Shown here: positions 46,233 to 59,500 of the stretch, piece after piece
Position numbering within the stretch: position 1 is the first letter of the stretch
How the letters are laid out: each line of letters opens with the position of its first letter
Assembly (NCBI GenBank): GCA_033239005.1
Contig: BSQZ01000013.1
Span: 11,940,782 to 12,004,781, forward strand
Direction: 5' to 3'
Origin: Lamellibrachia satsuma
Taxonomy: Eukaryota > Annelida > Polychaeta > Sabellida > Siboglinidae
Length of the DNA: 64,000 nt
Translations under genes and position numbers: made by a program
Notes under the pieces: model-generated
Database searches by the model: none
What the model was told of the DNA's origin: nothing
The model's input: the letters and a program-made list of their open reading frames with translations, nothing else

Positions 46233-47075
46233 AAGGACACGCTCTCTCGTGGATGGTAGAGGACACGCCCCCTCGTTGATGGTAGAGGACACGCTCTCTC
46301 GTGGATGGTAGAGGACACGCCCCCTCGTTGATGGTAGATGACACGCTCTCTCGTGGATGGTACAGGACACGCTCTCTCGTGGATGGTAGAGGACACGCCC
46401 CCTCGTTGATGGTAGAGGACACGCTCTCTCGTTGATGGTAGAGGACACGCTCCCTCGTTGATGGTAGAGGACACGCTCTCTCGTTGATGGTAGAGGACAC
46501 GCTCTCTCGTGGATGGTAGAGGACACGCTTTCCTCGTTGATGGTAGAGGACACGCTCTCTCGTGGATGGTAGAGGACACGCTCTCTCGTTGATGATAGAG
46601 GACGCGCTCTCTCGTTGATGGTAGAGGACACGCTCTCTCGTTGATGGTAGAGGACACGCTCTCTCGTTGATGGTTGAGGACACGCTCTGTCGTGGATGGT
46701 AGAGGACACGCTTTCTCGATGATGATAGAGGATACGCTCTCTCGTTGATGGTAGAGGACACGCTCTCTCGTTGATGGTAGAGGACACGCTCTCTCGTTGA
46801 TGGTAGAGGACACGCCCCCTCGTTGATGGTAGAGGACACGCTCCCTCGTTGGTGGTAGAGGACACGCTCCCTCGTTGATGGTAGAGGACACGCTCTCTCG
46901 TTGATGGTAGAGGACACGCTCCCTCGTTGATGGTAGAGGACACGCTCTCTCGTTGATGGTAGAGGACACGCTCTCTCGTTGATGGTAGAGGACATGCTCT
47001 CTCGTTGATGGTAGAGGACACGTTCTCTCGTTGATGGTAGAGGACACGTTCTCTCGTTGATGGTAGAGGACAGGC
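46233..47075. repeat. 26-bp minisatellite (~32 copies)
   Basis: Unit ACACGCTCTCTCGTTGATGG plus TAGAGG. Variants CCCCCT, GGATGG and TTCTCT recur. Because 26 is not a multiple of 3, every minus frame stays open and shows the same repeat peptide in rotation. This explains the 280-290-codon frames, which are not genes. Confidence 0.96.
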
Positions 47076-47358
47076 GTTTCACTGGCGTTTTATTGTTGAC
47101 AAAACATAAAGGCCATTGCTAATATCAACATGTCCCCTGAATTTATCGCCACAATGGCCCTTGAATCTGCATTTATTGCGTGTTGTCGTCTACGATATCA
47201 GGTCACGCCAGCCATCTGACAAACACGTGCAGGCAGGGCGTGTTTACGATTATTTTCATTGGCCCGTTATGCGCGGAGTCACCAGGTCACATTTACGTGC
47301 CATTTCAGTTAATGTTTCAAAGGCACAATAAACTTCGTTAGCGCTGATATTTGTTGGT

Positions 47359-48330
47359 TTAAGGACATGATTTATTAAGGTAGATAAAATACTGATGTGA
47401 CTTCGTTGTTACGTCAGCCAGTTTGTTGTTGATGTGGTACAGCATCACCAACTTGGCATCAGCTCGTCTTCTCTCTAGTGACTTCCATTCCAAACTCTCA
47501 AGCATGTTCCCTACGCTGCGTCGCCGGTAGTCATTCATTACGAAGTGGGTTGCTTGTCTGTGGACATTGTCAACTAATTTGGCATTCTTTTCGGTAGATG
47601 GACCCATACCGTCGACGCTTACCCTACAATAGGCCTTACGAAGTTCTGGCAGTACCCCGATTTGATGGATTGGGGGCAACTGCTGATATTGCGCTGTAAG
47701 AAAGCCCTGGTGTTGTTGGCCTTCTTTGTTATGTTGGCAATATGATAATTCCATGTTAATTTCATGTCGATGGATACTCCTACTTGGCACCAGTGACCTC
47801 CTTCGGAGCTTTCCCCATGGATCGAGTAGCAGCTGACTACTTTCTTCTTCCTTATCTTTGTGATTCTAATAATCTCGCTCCATCAACCAGTCTGTCTCCC
47901 ATTTCTGCAACCTGTCTATATCATCTTGTAATTTATCTGCGTCAGCTGATGCGTTCATGATCTGGTACAGGAAGCAGTCATCAACATATAGACGTGCAGT
48001 GGAGGATGCTTGGTCCCGGGGGGGGGGTCATTTGTGCAACACAGGAAGAGGATGGGACCGAGGACTGTGCCCTGTGGAACGCCTAAGGTGACAGCAGCTG
48101 TGAATTACCTTTTGCTTTCGAGGACTACTTCTTGGGTACGGTTACCAAGGAAGGTTTGGACCCAGTCCAATATAGTTTGGCTGCCAGATGGGGATGACAC
48201 ACTTTATCAAATGCTTTAGAAATGGAAACATCATCAGTGTTTCTAAGAAGTCGGGGGGGGGGGTTCAAAAGGACTGTTTGTTTTAAAGGATGGATTGTCG
48301 AAATAACAAGATTTAACAATACTGCCATCC
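47359..48330 (-). mobile_element. Degenerate CR1/Jockey-like LINE
   Basis: The minus frame at 47359-47790 has the C-terminal HFVMNDYRRRSVGNML segment. Broken translation upstream shows GVPQGTVLGPILFL-like and SKAFDKVCH palm motifs (48050-48230). Many stops. Dead element. Confidence 0.82.
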
Positions 48331-48334
48331 AAGG

Positions 48335-48790
48335 CAAAGGCCCAGATGGCAATTGGACAAGCTAGGAAGCCATTGGCTTATCGAGAGTCCAACATTTTTC
48401 ATCTTTGTGTAACCCGCCCCTCCTGAGACATGTGTCAACCTTGTTTTTAAACATATCACGCTGCTAGCAGTTTTACAATCTGTAGATAATTAATTCCATT
48501 TCAGTGCTTCCTGATATCCAACCTATACTGATCCCTTACTAATGTTACTGATCGTGTCCTTTAGTTCTACTATCTTTCTGAGTGAGATAAAATATTTCTA
48601 TCAATATTTTCATACCCATTTAATATCTTAGAAACTTCAATTTGATCTCCTCGTAACCTCCTTGTCTCTTGGTTTGTTAAACCACATTCTTTCAGACGTT
48701 CCTCATAACTAAGTTCTCTCGATCAGTTCTGGAATCATTTTAGTTGCTCTCCTCTGTATTCGATCAAGCGAAATACGACGTTAGTGGCGG
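48335..48790 (-). mobile_element. LINE C-terminal fragment, second family
   Basis: The minus strand reads SYEERLKECGLTNQETRRLR and RRATKMIPEL, typical of the C-terminus of another LINE clade. It shares sequence with 16890-17340. Confidence 0.75.
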
Positions 48791-49210
48791 GTAATTATTT
48801 GTGGTGTCGACGTTCAGTTCAATATTTCCTGTTATGGGGAAAAATAAAAAAATAAACTGACTCGTTAGCCACCCCAGCTACCTTAAATTGTCCCATGCCT
48901 GGGACAAAATGAATCAGTTTACACATTACTCAGCCTAACGAAACGTTCTTAATATTCGCTAGATGTCACCACTATTGATATGAAGTTTAACGTTTTGTTC
49001 GATAGAGGGTTTTGCTGCGTAAAATGATCCGTCGATAATCAGGATTTGTTGTTGTGCATGCAAACTAACGTTTTTGTGAAACCGGTCGTCATAGTTTTGA
49101 GTTCATATATTGTGTACTGTTCACGTAGCAATGTGTCCACAGAGTGTGTGTTAACTGCACAGTTTTTTTTTCAAGTAGACCTACAAGTTGTAGGCGGCAA
49201 CATCAAGAAA

Positions 49211-49315
49211 ATGTCTGAACTCAAAGATCTTGGTTTAGGCATCCCAGGTCCGGAGCACTTGCGTGAGGCTCTCACAAATTGTACCGACCCACTGGCTACC
49301 ATCGAAGATTTCCAG
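49211..49315 (+). CDS. NELFB: NELFB exon 1
   Basis: 35 codons, donor TTCCAG|GTAGAC. Encodes LTNCTDPLATIEDFQ. Confidence 0.9.
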
Positions 49316-52300
49316 GTAGACCATTGTGTGCCGAGAATTGAGAGCGATGAAGCATATGCTTTGCGCGCGCAGTCTGTCAGAGATGCAACGTAGGCGGCAT
49401 GGGCGATAATAGGTGGACAAAGCTGCTGTCGGCGTCAGCGTGGTGGAAAGACTGATAAAGTAGAAATGAGTACAATAATTCGCAGTTTTATATACTAATT
49501 ATCATCATATAGTGAACACTGGTAATCATGAATTATATTGGCCTAAATTAATATTTACACCAGTAAATGATACGCTTATTTTTTCTATGCCATGAGACTA
49601 TGCATATTCATTGAAGTCAAGGCCATAGCTATTGCACCAAAAGTTGGTGCACAAACGATGCACAATTATTGCACTGACAGTAATTCAAAAATCACCATTT
49701 TGAAGGATACCCTATTTTGAATGTTCGTCAAAAAAACGCAGCTCATTTCCATGACTAGATTGACAGTTTTAAGCAGTTATTATTTGAATGAAAAGTTTAC
49801 ATTGCACAATGTACAACATACATGGTATGGTCTTTTATGTTTCAGGAGCAGAATGGCATCCTGTTGCCCTCGCTACGACCCGCCCTGCCATTCCTTGACC
49901 TTCACGGCGTCGCACGAAACGAGTTCCACCAAACGACAATGGAAGAACTACGAGATAAGTTAACAGCACGAATCGCTGAACTAGCACAGGGCACCAACAA
50001 GGACAAATTTGCTGTGATGAATGAGCTCCTGAAGAAGAGCTTCCCTGTCATCAAGATCAAGTCGCTGCAGCCGATCGTCATGTGTCTGTTGCAACACTTG
50101 CCCAAAATCAAGCCCGAATATTTGAACGCTGTCATGGACGACCCAGACTTGTACCGAGTGGCAGCCGTTGAAGTGAAACAGCAGATCTGGCAGGACAACC
50201 AGGCGCTGTTTGGTGATGAAGTCTCGCCGCTTCTCACCAAGTATATAGACAACAAGGAGCAGGTGCTCTTCAGTGGGGAGCAACTCAATGCCAACTTCTT
50301 CACGCAGTCTCCAAAGTCACGCCGCCAGGAAGAGGTGGTTCAGCAACTGACGAAGATGGTGGGGAAGAATGTGAAGCTGTATGACATGGTGCTGCAGTTT
50401 CTTCGCACGCTCTTCCTGCGCACGCGCAACATGCACTACTGCACACTGCGGGCCGAGATGTTGATGACATTGCATGATCTTGAGGTTCACGAGATCTGTT
50501 CGGTTGACCCGTGTCACAAGTTTACATGGTGTCTTGATGCGTGTATCCGGGAACGATTCATCGACTCGAAGCGGGCAAAGGAGCTGCAGGGTTTCCTTGA
50601 CAGTGTGCGACGCGGTCGGGAACAGGTGCTAGGGTGAGTATCCTTTCTTAATATCGGTGTTGTAAAATTAGCATCAATCTCAGCCATGGCAGTGGCAGGG
50701 AGTGACACTATGCTGTCGCATGTTTCTAGGAAGGCTAGTCTATTGCCTACGGAAATCGGCAAACGTTTCATGCAATGTTAAAGTGACACAAAAGGTATGA
50801 TTTTGGGGCAATGAAAGTTAATACAAGCTAATCATTTGTAACTACAAAATCATGCCAGAATGTCGTCTAAAAGTGGGAGATTCTGGTCAAATCTCGGTTC
50901 TCATGGCAGCTGACATGTCGACACGGGTGACCTATAAGTGGCTATCAGTTCTAGAAAATCAATGCAGCTATCCTTTCGCTATGACATGTTAAGTTTTTTC
51001 GAATGTCCGGTGGGTATACACAGAAGCAAGTCAAACAACGCAAACTCTCAATCAAGCAAGCTGCTAAGTCAGACTGGGATAACAACAAAGGCCAAAGCGA
51101 GTTGCATAAGTCGAGTTTAGACGCAAAAAGTTTGACTATATCCTAATCCGACCAAGTTTAAGACTAGGTGTTTACAAATAGATTTCTGTTTGGTGAACGA
51201 ATATTGCTAGTGATGACTGTGATGTAGGGTTATCTAACATATTCTGGATTTCCTTTAACATGAATGTTCACCTTAGTTTTTGTACCTGTGATTTTTGCCT
51301 TGTATCAGAGCCAGTCAGCACTGGACACAGCATCCCATGTTCCATACAAACTGGACAAAATTAATGCAATTCAACCTGCATATGTGGTAGATAGCTGTTG
51401 TTGAATCAACATTGTAAACGGGTGATATTTTGTCTTTGAAGTGATCTCTCAATGATACTGTGTGATTCATGTGTTGTGTTTATTCACTGTATGATGATGA
51501 TCTGCATGTTGTCTTTACAGTGATTTCTCAATGATCCTGTATGATCCACGTGTTGTGTTTATCAACTGTATGATCTACACGTCTTTTCAGTGATCTCTCA
51601 ATGATCCTGTGTGATTCATGTGTTGTGTTTATCCACTGTATGATCTACATGTTGTCTTTACAGTGATCTTTCAATGATTCTCTGTGATCCGCATGCAACA
51701 AACACAATCACATTGTCTGCAGTTAAGGCCATGCATCAAGCTGTGGCTTCAGAATGTTTGCCGAGAGTAAGTCTTCCTATAATTTTGTCTCGTTCGTCTG
51801 ACACACACTAGATATCACATAATCTTTCCTGCTCATTTTGACCTTCAGACTTCACCGTCGTTTATCATCTGTCTAGAGGGCTAGCATCAGTAAGCATATT
51901 GGTTAAAAAAATACAAATTCCAGTTCCGTTTAAAAAAATGTTTCTTGCATTTCAGCAATTTAACTTGTCTGTTGTATCCACAGAGCAACGATGAGCTAAT
52001 TCTACTGCTGCGGATGTTGGCTCTAGGACTAGGAGCATGGGGTATGATTGACAGTCAAATGTTCAAGGAGCCTAAACTGGTAAGATCCATGTCAAGTCTC
52101 TGGAATGTAGCTATTGTGTGTGATCTAGCAGGTGCTCAGTTCGATACACTTTTGCAATCAGCTAACACATTTTAGGATTTAACTAATATATGATTCTTGT
52201 GTAACATGTCTTTCAGAGAAAGGAAAGGTTCTCTCATTTCTGTGTTTAGCAAAATACTTCAGTTTCCTTATTAGAATCACTGTAATCATAATACATTAGG

Positions 52301-55300
52301 AATCTCAACCCTGGCGTATGGGGCATTCTCTTGAACCAATTCCATTCTGATTGACCCAGCAAGTATATCTTTAATAACCAGGGAAACTACACCTAGAGAA
52401 TAAAATGGATTAACCTAATTTAGTGCAAACAGACAACATGGGTTTATATCAACCCTGCCTCTATCAAAAATATGTTTTCTGGTGCTTCATGTCAATTTTT
52501 TTGGTAATACTTTTTACTGTCTTTTTAGAATACTTCATTAATCAATATTTTTATTAGTAAGGTGCAATTTAGGATTTTGCATAACATGACTGAAATACAT
52601 TGCTGGCGGACATTAGATCCAACAAAATTAATGTATGTTTTGATTGGCATGATCTGTTATACCTATTTACATATTTGTGTATTTAAAAAAAATTATATTA
52701 ACAGTTTTAGTTATTTTGCTTTACAGTTTGTTTTGCATAATAATGTATATTTTCTGATGTACAGCACATCAATCCACCAATTTGGAATTAACGCTATGTA
52801 AATCCTGTATTACTATTAATCAGCTGTGATTAAAGCAGGGTTTGGCTTGGTTTCTAAAACTTACAAACAAAGTTGTACTTGATCTGTGTCATTGATTATC
52901 CACCAGGACGTGTCATTGGTGACACGATTTCTACCAGCCCTACTCTCCGTCATGGTTGATGACCATGTCAGCATCATCGACACCAAACTGGTTGAGGGAC
53001 CTCACGTAAGATGATGTTTATATTGATCATTCTTTGTGCACAGAAAACCTTTTCTGGAAGATTAAAAAAAATTAAATACTAGTTTATATAAGACCTGGTA
53101 TGGCAGTTTGTGCTTGTGGCAGCAAGGTCATTTTTAGGAGATTATTAAACATTTAATTGTCAGGACCAGGATGTGTCATTGTTTCTGGGTCCACAGGATG
53201 AGTCAGTATCAAGTATGTGCTGAGTGTGTGTTGGGACCAGGATGTCATTGTTTCTGGGTCCACAGGATGAGTCAGTACCAAATATTATGTGCTGAGTGCA
53301 CGCAGGGACCAGGATGTATTGTTTTTTGGGTCCGCAGATCAAGTCAATACCTGAGTATGTGCTGAGTGCGTGTCGGGACCAGGACGTATAATTGTTTCTG
53401 GGCCCATATATTGCGCCAATAACCGAGAGTGTGTGAGTTTGTGTCAGGACCAGGATATATGTTGTTTTTGGATCCACAGATCGCGTCAATACCCAAATAT
53501 GTGCATGCAGGGACCAATGTTGTTTTTGGGTCCACAGATTGAGTCAATACCTGAGTATGTGCTGAGTGCATGTCGGGACCAGGACGTTGCCTGCACGCTC
53601 ACCATCTACTACTGCATGCACGTCATGCGACAGAAAGACTCAACGGCCACCTGCCGGCTTCTCCGAGTACTAGCAAACTGCACAAATGACATTGTTTACC
53701 AAGACACGATTCTTCACCAATTTGTCTCCTTCCTCGGTGGCACCCCAGACTGCTTCACAAACCCCACTTTCTGCACGGCGGTCTTTGATGAATTCTTCTT
53801 GGTAAGCCACTAGTAAAAATTGTCACTGTGTGATGCCAGCGAGTTGTTGAATTTAATAAAATAAAACGATTTCTCATTACGATGGCGTTTCATTAATTTT
53901 AGTTTCAGTGAAGTTGATGTGTTGTGATAATGTTGTGATTGTTCTTTCTCAATTAAGAATATTAATGACATTTTTTCCATGCTTGCTGTGTTGATGTTTC
54001 ATAACTGTGATGTTTAAAAAACTATGAATTGTAACTACCATGTATGTTGGAAATGTTGGAAAGACCTCTGGTCCTACCATTGCTTCTGGTGATGGATCCT
54101 GTTACTTATTTTTAATTTCGTTCTCAGCCGAACGTTTCCCGTGAAAGTATCCTGCGACATCTGCTGCGACTGTTGTGTCTCGTGTACCACCGAGTGGCGC
54201 CACCGAGGATGTCAAAACTGATGGCGCTACTGGCACCAACACCACAGGTCAGTGTCAGTGCATGAAGTTTGGTCAGTGCATGAAGTTTGGTCAGTGCATG
54301 AAGTTTGTATAATGCAACGTCATGAAGGTCATATTAACCTTTTACTCATTATTCAGTCAATTTTACATTTTTTTCTTTGTAATGTTTCAATACCCTTCAG
54401 CTGTCGTCATCAGACAGATTACCACTAGATGGCGGCACTGTGGTTATTAACATAATTACTGGGTTGGATGGTCTCAGACTTGGTGACTCCTTGAAATATT
54501 ACAAAGAAAAAAGGGAAATATTTACTGTGAAAAATGCGTAAGAGATTAGAATAATACAGGAATGGTTACCATGTATGCACAAAGCAAACTTGCTGACTGG
54601 AATATTATGTTATATTGTGTGGGTAATTTTATACCACTGAGGACGAGAACACTGCATGTATATCTACACAATTATATATTGTTGAGGGCATTGTTTGATC
54701 ACAACAATTATACATTAGAAATGCGTAGGTGAGCAAATATGCTTTGTGCTGGTCAAGTAGAACTGGCTGTTGCGATGATAAATGTACATTAAAATGTTTG
54801 AATATATAGTGAACGTTTTGTTCTTCAAAAATGCTGTTTGCAGGTTCAATATTCTGGCACATGGGTGATGATATTTCCTTTGCCATCTAAAGTTACTAAA
54901 TCAGTTTTAATTTTTTAATCATCAAATCATGTTATACAGAACTGGTAGAAACTGTATCTGTTCTAACATCTTGTGTATTTAATGGACCACAATTGTTTAA
55001 TATAATGTTACCGTTATCCTTTTATTAATATCAGCGATGCTTTTCAGCATGCAATGTAAACACGATATTCAGGACGAAACGTTTAAATTTAACAAATAAC
55101 ATTTATATTATATTAAAATATTGTGGTATGTTAAAACACATTTGAACAGTCAACATGTTAGAATAAATGTAATTTATACTATATAAGATGATTTTATGAT
55201 AAACATGATTAGACTGTACATTTAAGAATGATCGTAACAAAAGCTGTAACTACTGAATGCATGTGGAATGATGTTACAAACAAGCTAACATCGAGGCGGC

Positions 55301-55450
55301 TGTGTGTTTCAGCGCAGTGAGAGTGTCCACGCCGCCTTCCGTATCCTCTCCACAAAGCTGCTCTCCCACCAGTCAAGTCCCGTTGCAGAACCCGAGAAAC
55401 TCGACTCCCCCCTCATGCGAGTACCTGCGCCAACCCCAGCACCGATTTGA
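49211..55450 (+). CDS. NELFB: Negative elongation factor B (NELF-B/COBRA1), complete, 8 exons
   Basis: Exons 49211-49315, 49846-50633, 51664-51766, 51984-52079, 52907-53005, 53538-53801, 54128-54247, 55313-55450 join in phase to 570 residues, near the human length of 580. NELF-B is a core subunit of the nuclear complex that pauses RNA polymerase II. Strongly conserved blocks: ALPFLDLHG, EVKQQIWQDNQALFGDEVSP, MVGKNVKLYDMVLQFLRTLF, VDPCHKFTWCLDACIRERF, ALGLGAWGMIDSQMFKEP. The start MSELKDLG aligns with the known N-terminus; the open frame upstream is probably leader. The tail is short and Pro-rich. AATAAA signals lie near 55980. The gene is convergent with ANAPC5. Three of its splice sites sit in tandem repeats. 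Confidence 0.96.
49846..50633 (+). CDS. NELFB: NELFB exon 2
   Basis: Acceptor TGTTTCAG, donor CTAGG|GTGAGT, ends phase 2. A large exon carrying most of the conserved helical-repeat region. Confidence 0.95.
51420..51663 (+). repeat. ~70-bp tandem repeat with decoy acceptors (NELFB intron 2)
   Basis: CAG|TGAT(C/T)TCTCAATGATCCTG recurs with decoy sites ending at 51520 and 51590, before the true one at 51663. An earlier AAG|TGATCTC copy lies near 51440. Confidence 0.92.
51664..51766 (+). CDS. NELFB: NELFB exon 3
   Basis: Acceptor CTTTACAG, donor CCGAGA|GTAAGT. Encodes DLSMILCDPHATNT. Two or three decoy copies of its start precede it. Confidence 0.92.
51984..52079 (+). CDS. NELFB: NELFB exon 4
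   Basis: Acceptor ATCCACAG, donor AAACTG|GTAAGA, 32 codons. Confidence 0.92.
52907..53005 (+). CDS. NELFB: NELFB exon 5
   Basis: Acceptor TCCACCAG, donor CCTCAC|GTAAGA, 33 codons. Encodes VTRFLPALLSVMVDDH. Confidence 0.92.
53160..53590 (+). repeat. ~70-bp tandem repeat with decoy acceptors (NELFB intron 5/exon 6)
   Basis: Units containing GGGACCAGGATG and TTTCTGGGTCCACAG. Decoy acceptors end at 53196, 53265, 53337 and 53479; the real one ends at 53537. The repeat continues about 50 nt into exon 6. Confidence 0.93.
53538..53801 (+). CDS. NELFB: NELFB exon 6
   Basis: Acceptor GGTCCACAG, donor TTCTTG|GTAAGC, 88 codons. Begins IESIPEYVLSACRDQD. Four upstream tandem copies of the acceptor and first ~40 nt lack a consistent frame, so this last copy is the real start. 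Confidence 0.88.
54128..54247 (+). CDS. NELFB: NELFB exon 7
   Basis: Acceptor GTTCTCAG, donor CCACAG|GTCAGT, 40 codons. The donor is followed by three 18-bp GGTCAGTGCATGAAGTTT units. Confidence 0.92.
54247..54308 (+). repeat. 18-bp tandem repeat of a donor site (NELFB intron 7)
   Basis: GGTCAGTGCATGAAGTTT three times, starting at the exon 7 donor. Each copy contains GTCAGT. Confidence 0.93.
55313..55450 (+). CDS. NELFB: NELFB exon 8 with stop
   Basis: Acceptor GTGTTTCAG. Encodes the last helix and a Pro-rich tail (RVPAPTPAPI), TGA at 55448. Confidence 0.9.
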   Translation, partial: RSESVHAAFRILSTKLLSHQSSPVAEPEKLDSPLMRVPAPTPAPI

Positions 55451-56392
55451 CATCCCTACCCTTGTGTGAGGGCAACCATTGGACATAATGCTGAGTGACA
55501 GGTGAAATGACCCCATCGTGTCACCTTTAAGGGCGAGAAGAGAGAAGTATCTTGACCAAACTCTGGTGGGAAGAGTCTTGCTGCAAATAGATGGTGTCTT
55601 TCTGACAGACTTTACATGGATTGTTTTAAAGAAGAACACCAAGCATGCGACAGAAACCAATTCAATTTAAACTAGTCTTGTGCCACGACCGGTATCCAAA
55701 TGATTATGTTCACATAAAATGCTTACCACTTAATGTCTCTATTCAGGAATGGTGAATTTCAAGACGAAAATTACAAAATGCTGTTCAGTACATCAGTTTG
55801 GTGATATTGCTGCTGCGTAACTGATGCTGAGAATTTTTTTTATTAATTCCGATTAGCTTTCTGCCTCCATGTGAAACCACTTAAGTTCAGTCAACAAAAC
55901 TCTGCAGGCACATAGTTCAACTGCGTCGTGCTGTCATACTGATGATGTCAACTTGTGCAAAATAACTTGTGCAAAATTAATAAATAAAGTATATCAACAT
56001 GGAGATTCACAACATTGATCATACAACAACAAATAATATTACAAAATGTATACCAATGTTTCATACAGGACTACATCAAATCATTTAAATATTAAAGGCT
56101 GGTGTAAGTCCAGTACTTGTATCATATGGCAGTGTTTGTCTTGATCCTAGCTAGAGTCAGATGAGCAAATCTGTGTAATTTTCCCGTAGTCATTATGTTA
56201 ACGAAAATGATCAACTGCATCTTGATTTGCACATTGTTATCTTAATGCTGCCATTATCCCTACTTTGTTGGTGATGTCAGTGTCCATGTAACCAAAATGC
56301 AGCATTAATGTCCACTGGATGGCTGTAATGATAGCGATGGTCACTACAATATATTGACCATAACCGATGTCCATGTAGGATGTCAATGGTTA

Positions 56393-56509
56393 CTACAATG
56401 TGTTGACCAAGGCTGACGTCCGGGTGGGATATTGTTGGTCAAGCTGATGGAATTCTAGAGCACACCTGTTGCGCTCAGTCACGTAGCCAAGTTCGTTGTA
56501 TAACCGCGC
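56393..56509 (-). CDS. ANAPC5: ANAPC5 last exon with stop
   Basis: Acceptor TTTGCAG, 38 codons plus TAG. Encodes YNELGYVTERNRCALEFHQL. A minus AATAAA lies near 55840. Confidence 0.92.
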   Translation of the reverse strand, partial: ARLYNELGYVTERNRCALEFHQLDQQYPTRTSALVNTL

Positions 56510-59500
56510 CTGCAAATAGTTACAGTTGGGCATCTGCATTAGTGGAATCAATGTTATATAAACTGCTTAAAAACAAAGGTGCTTTGATATCACATTACAT
56601 GAAAACATTTAAATGCTTGCTTCCAAGTAGACTGAAATCCCAAATAAAGTCTGTATTATGTGCCCCAAGATGTGGGATAACTAGAACTAATGTGGGATTT
56701 CATATTAACACGCAGGATCGTCATGTTAACATGCAGGATCGTCATGCATAATGGCTGAGATATGACACCTGCAAATATACAATACTATACGAAAATCCTT
56801 ATGAAAGAGCATGTCTGGAAGAAGGGTCTATGTTGAACAAAAGGGCAGTTAATACTGAAGACATTAGTACCTGATAATAGATGGCATCTTTGGTTCTCTG
56901 GTAGGCTTCGACCTCCTTGAACCATTGGATCACCTCCGCTAATGTCTGGATGCCACTCAACAGAGCTACAAGCAACACATCATTAATGCAAAGACTTGCA
57001 AAGGAGAATACACTCTATGTGAACTTTTTAGAACTTTCCAGTATGTGTGATTATACAGTGATAGTTTACCAATCACTGACTGCGTTTCGCATGTTAGTCA
57101 GTAAAAGGCGGATATTACCGTTAAAATTTAGAGGTTTTCACTTGCAATACACACAAATAGATTCTGTGTCTCGTATTCGCAAAAAAGAGGAACTTTTGTT
57201 TCATTGTTTTCATTGCTAAAGATTATGAAAATATGCGTGAGATCAACGAGTCTCATCGCTTATGCATATAGATTTTCATGAAGATTTGGAGAAGTTTTGT
57301 CACTGAGCAGGGAGAATCATGAAACCTGTTTCACTTGTGAGATCTTAACACTATCAAGATCATCAATTATTATTCAATTATAATTACTACTACTAAAAAC
57401 TTCCCAAATAAATTCCAGAAATTATTTGAAATAACTGCCTTTTGTCCGTATATGCGGCATTTACCGGCTTTCTTTTTGGTAGCGCCCTCTAGTGTTGCTG
57501 CTGCGACAGCACAGCGCGTGTACAGGTACAGCGCCCTCGCATGGTCAAACAGGCAGTTATAGGACAGAATGGGAACAAGGGCACCCTCTATCAGCAGCAG
57601 AGCTTGTCGGGGCATTCCCAGGCAGAACTGGAAACAGCAGTTTTCAATGTGTTATCATTACGAGAAATTCCAATGGAAAATCACAAATGCTTAAGATTAA
57701 GCTAAGATTCCATATGTACGGAAGCGGTATGTGATGCAGAAAATGTTTCGTGTTATATTAAGTTATTACAAATGCAAAACAACAAAGAAAGATCAAAGAT
57801 TTATTATTAGATGGTGAGAAGTTTCAACAGGATTTTTCCATCTGAATCAAGTGTGGATATGAATTGAATCGCTACATGAGCGACTCGATTTTCCACATCG
57901 GCATTACAAAAACCTGCATCCGCGCATGGAATCACACCTATTAATTTCAGTAAGTTCCATTTTTTTACCACATGTCGCATCCATGTGGCATCTTTGGAAA
58001 TTTGTCCATATGCAATAAAACATTCTGCTTCATCAGTACTAGAACTGAGAACTACTGTAGCATCCGTAATCTTTTAATCGTACCTAAAGCTTATCAGATT
58101 CATAGAAACCCACTAAATGAGCAATATTTATACATCTGATCTGAAATATAAGTTGCAAAAACATACAACATAACAAATATTACCCAGTCCTTGTATTGAT
58201 TTCTGGTCTGCAATACTGCTTTTTTGGATATATAAACGTTTTTATACAGATTAATATAGAATTTCAAGTAAAAAATATGGATTTAAAAAAATCTGCACCC
58301 ACCTGCACAAAGGCTAATGACATCGTTGCCATGGCGACTAGGTAGGAGAAGTTGTGTTTTTTGCAGAGGGCGAGACAGTGCATAAGGGGTGGTCCGGCAG
58401 CAGGGTAATTACCCGAGGCACAGTGTAGGTCAGACTGCAGCATCAGTAACCTGCATGCCAGACAATGGGAGGTGTCACCAGTAATAATAGTCAACGTTTA
58501 CAGAGTGCAAAATTTTATTAATTTAAATCGAGAGCCTATACTTATCAATCCGGAGAATCATTTTAATGCAATACTAACTGCAACAACTGTATTAAAGTAA
58601 TTATTTCAATGGTAGTATTATACACCTTAAGCAAGCCACAAGTCTACATTTGAGGCAAGAATCACTTCGAAAAAGTTCTCTAAAAACTCATATTGATACA
58701 TTGATTATACACACATATATAACACATTGGAACTAGGGCTTTCTCGTCATGATCACGTGGTGCTCTGTGGCGCTATACAATAGTCTAAAAATTTGTAAAA
58801 GGCGACAATAAACAGTTAAATCTATACATGCATAAAATAAATAAAAAACATTAAAACAGTCCATGGCGTATATATTTCTGTCACAAAAAAAGTTTTTAAC
58901 TGTAGTTGTAAATTGGCACAGCCATCTCTGACGTTTGATAGCAGCTTGTTCCAGAGAGTCACCGTTGCTTTGCTAAACATACAATCACTATAGGTGCTCG
59001 TTCGAGTGTGAAGCACGGTCAACGTGACGGATGGTAATAGAAGTGAACGTACTGGTGAGTAGGTTAATAGACTGTTCAGGTATTCCGGCACTTGGTGGTA
59101 GATGGCACGGACAGTCTGAGAGAGAATCTTGTACTCTGTGTGGAGGTGGACTGGAAACGTGTACATACAGTGAAGTTCCTTGCGGATGGGTGTGATATGC
59201 TCGCAACGATTGGTTCTCGCAATCTGGGCCTTACCGAAATAACCTGTGGCGCCTCTGGTGGATAATTTAACACTAATATATAGATGAAATTGTGTGAGAT
59301 TGTCGACGGAAGTACAACATATAATTCGCGCGAATCTTTTGCTATGTGCTGAAACAATTGTGTATCTATGACAATGTTCAATCGTGTTTGAAGTTACTAA
59401 TACCGATTTTTGCGTTCTGATACTAGCGTTGTGATTTCTGTTTAATATCAGTAAGCGTTATTGTTGCTGAAACAATAATTCTTGTTGTTGTCATGGATAC

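Noticed and set aside
46140..47082. Three long overlapping minus frames (280-290 codons)
   Set aside because: All come from the 26-bp minisatellite, whose unit lacks stops in every minus frame. The same peptide appears rotated in each.
49046..49210. Longer NELFB N-terminus
   Set aside because: Open by chance; homology to NELF-B begins at the ATG at 49211.
57475..57500. CTCF-like GCGCCCTCTAGTG word in ANAPC5
   Set aside because: A single match inside coding sequence at the end of an exon; not enough to call a site.
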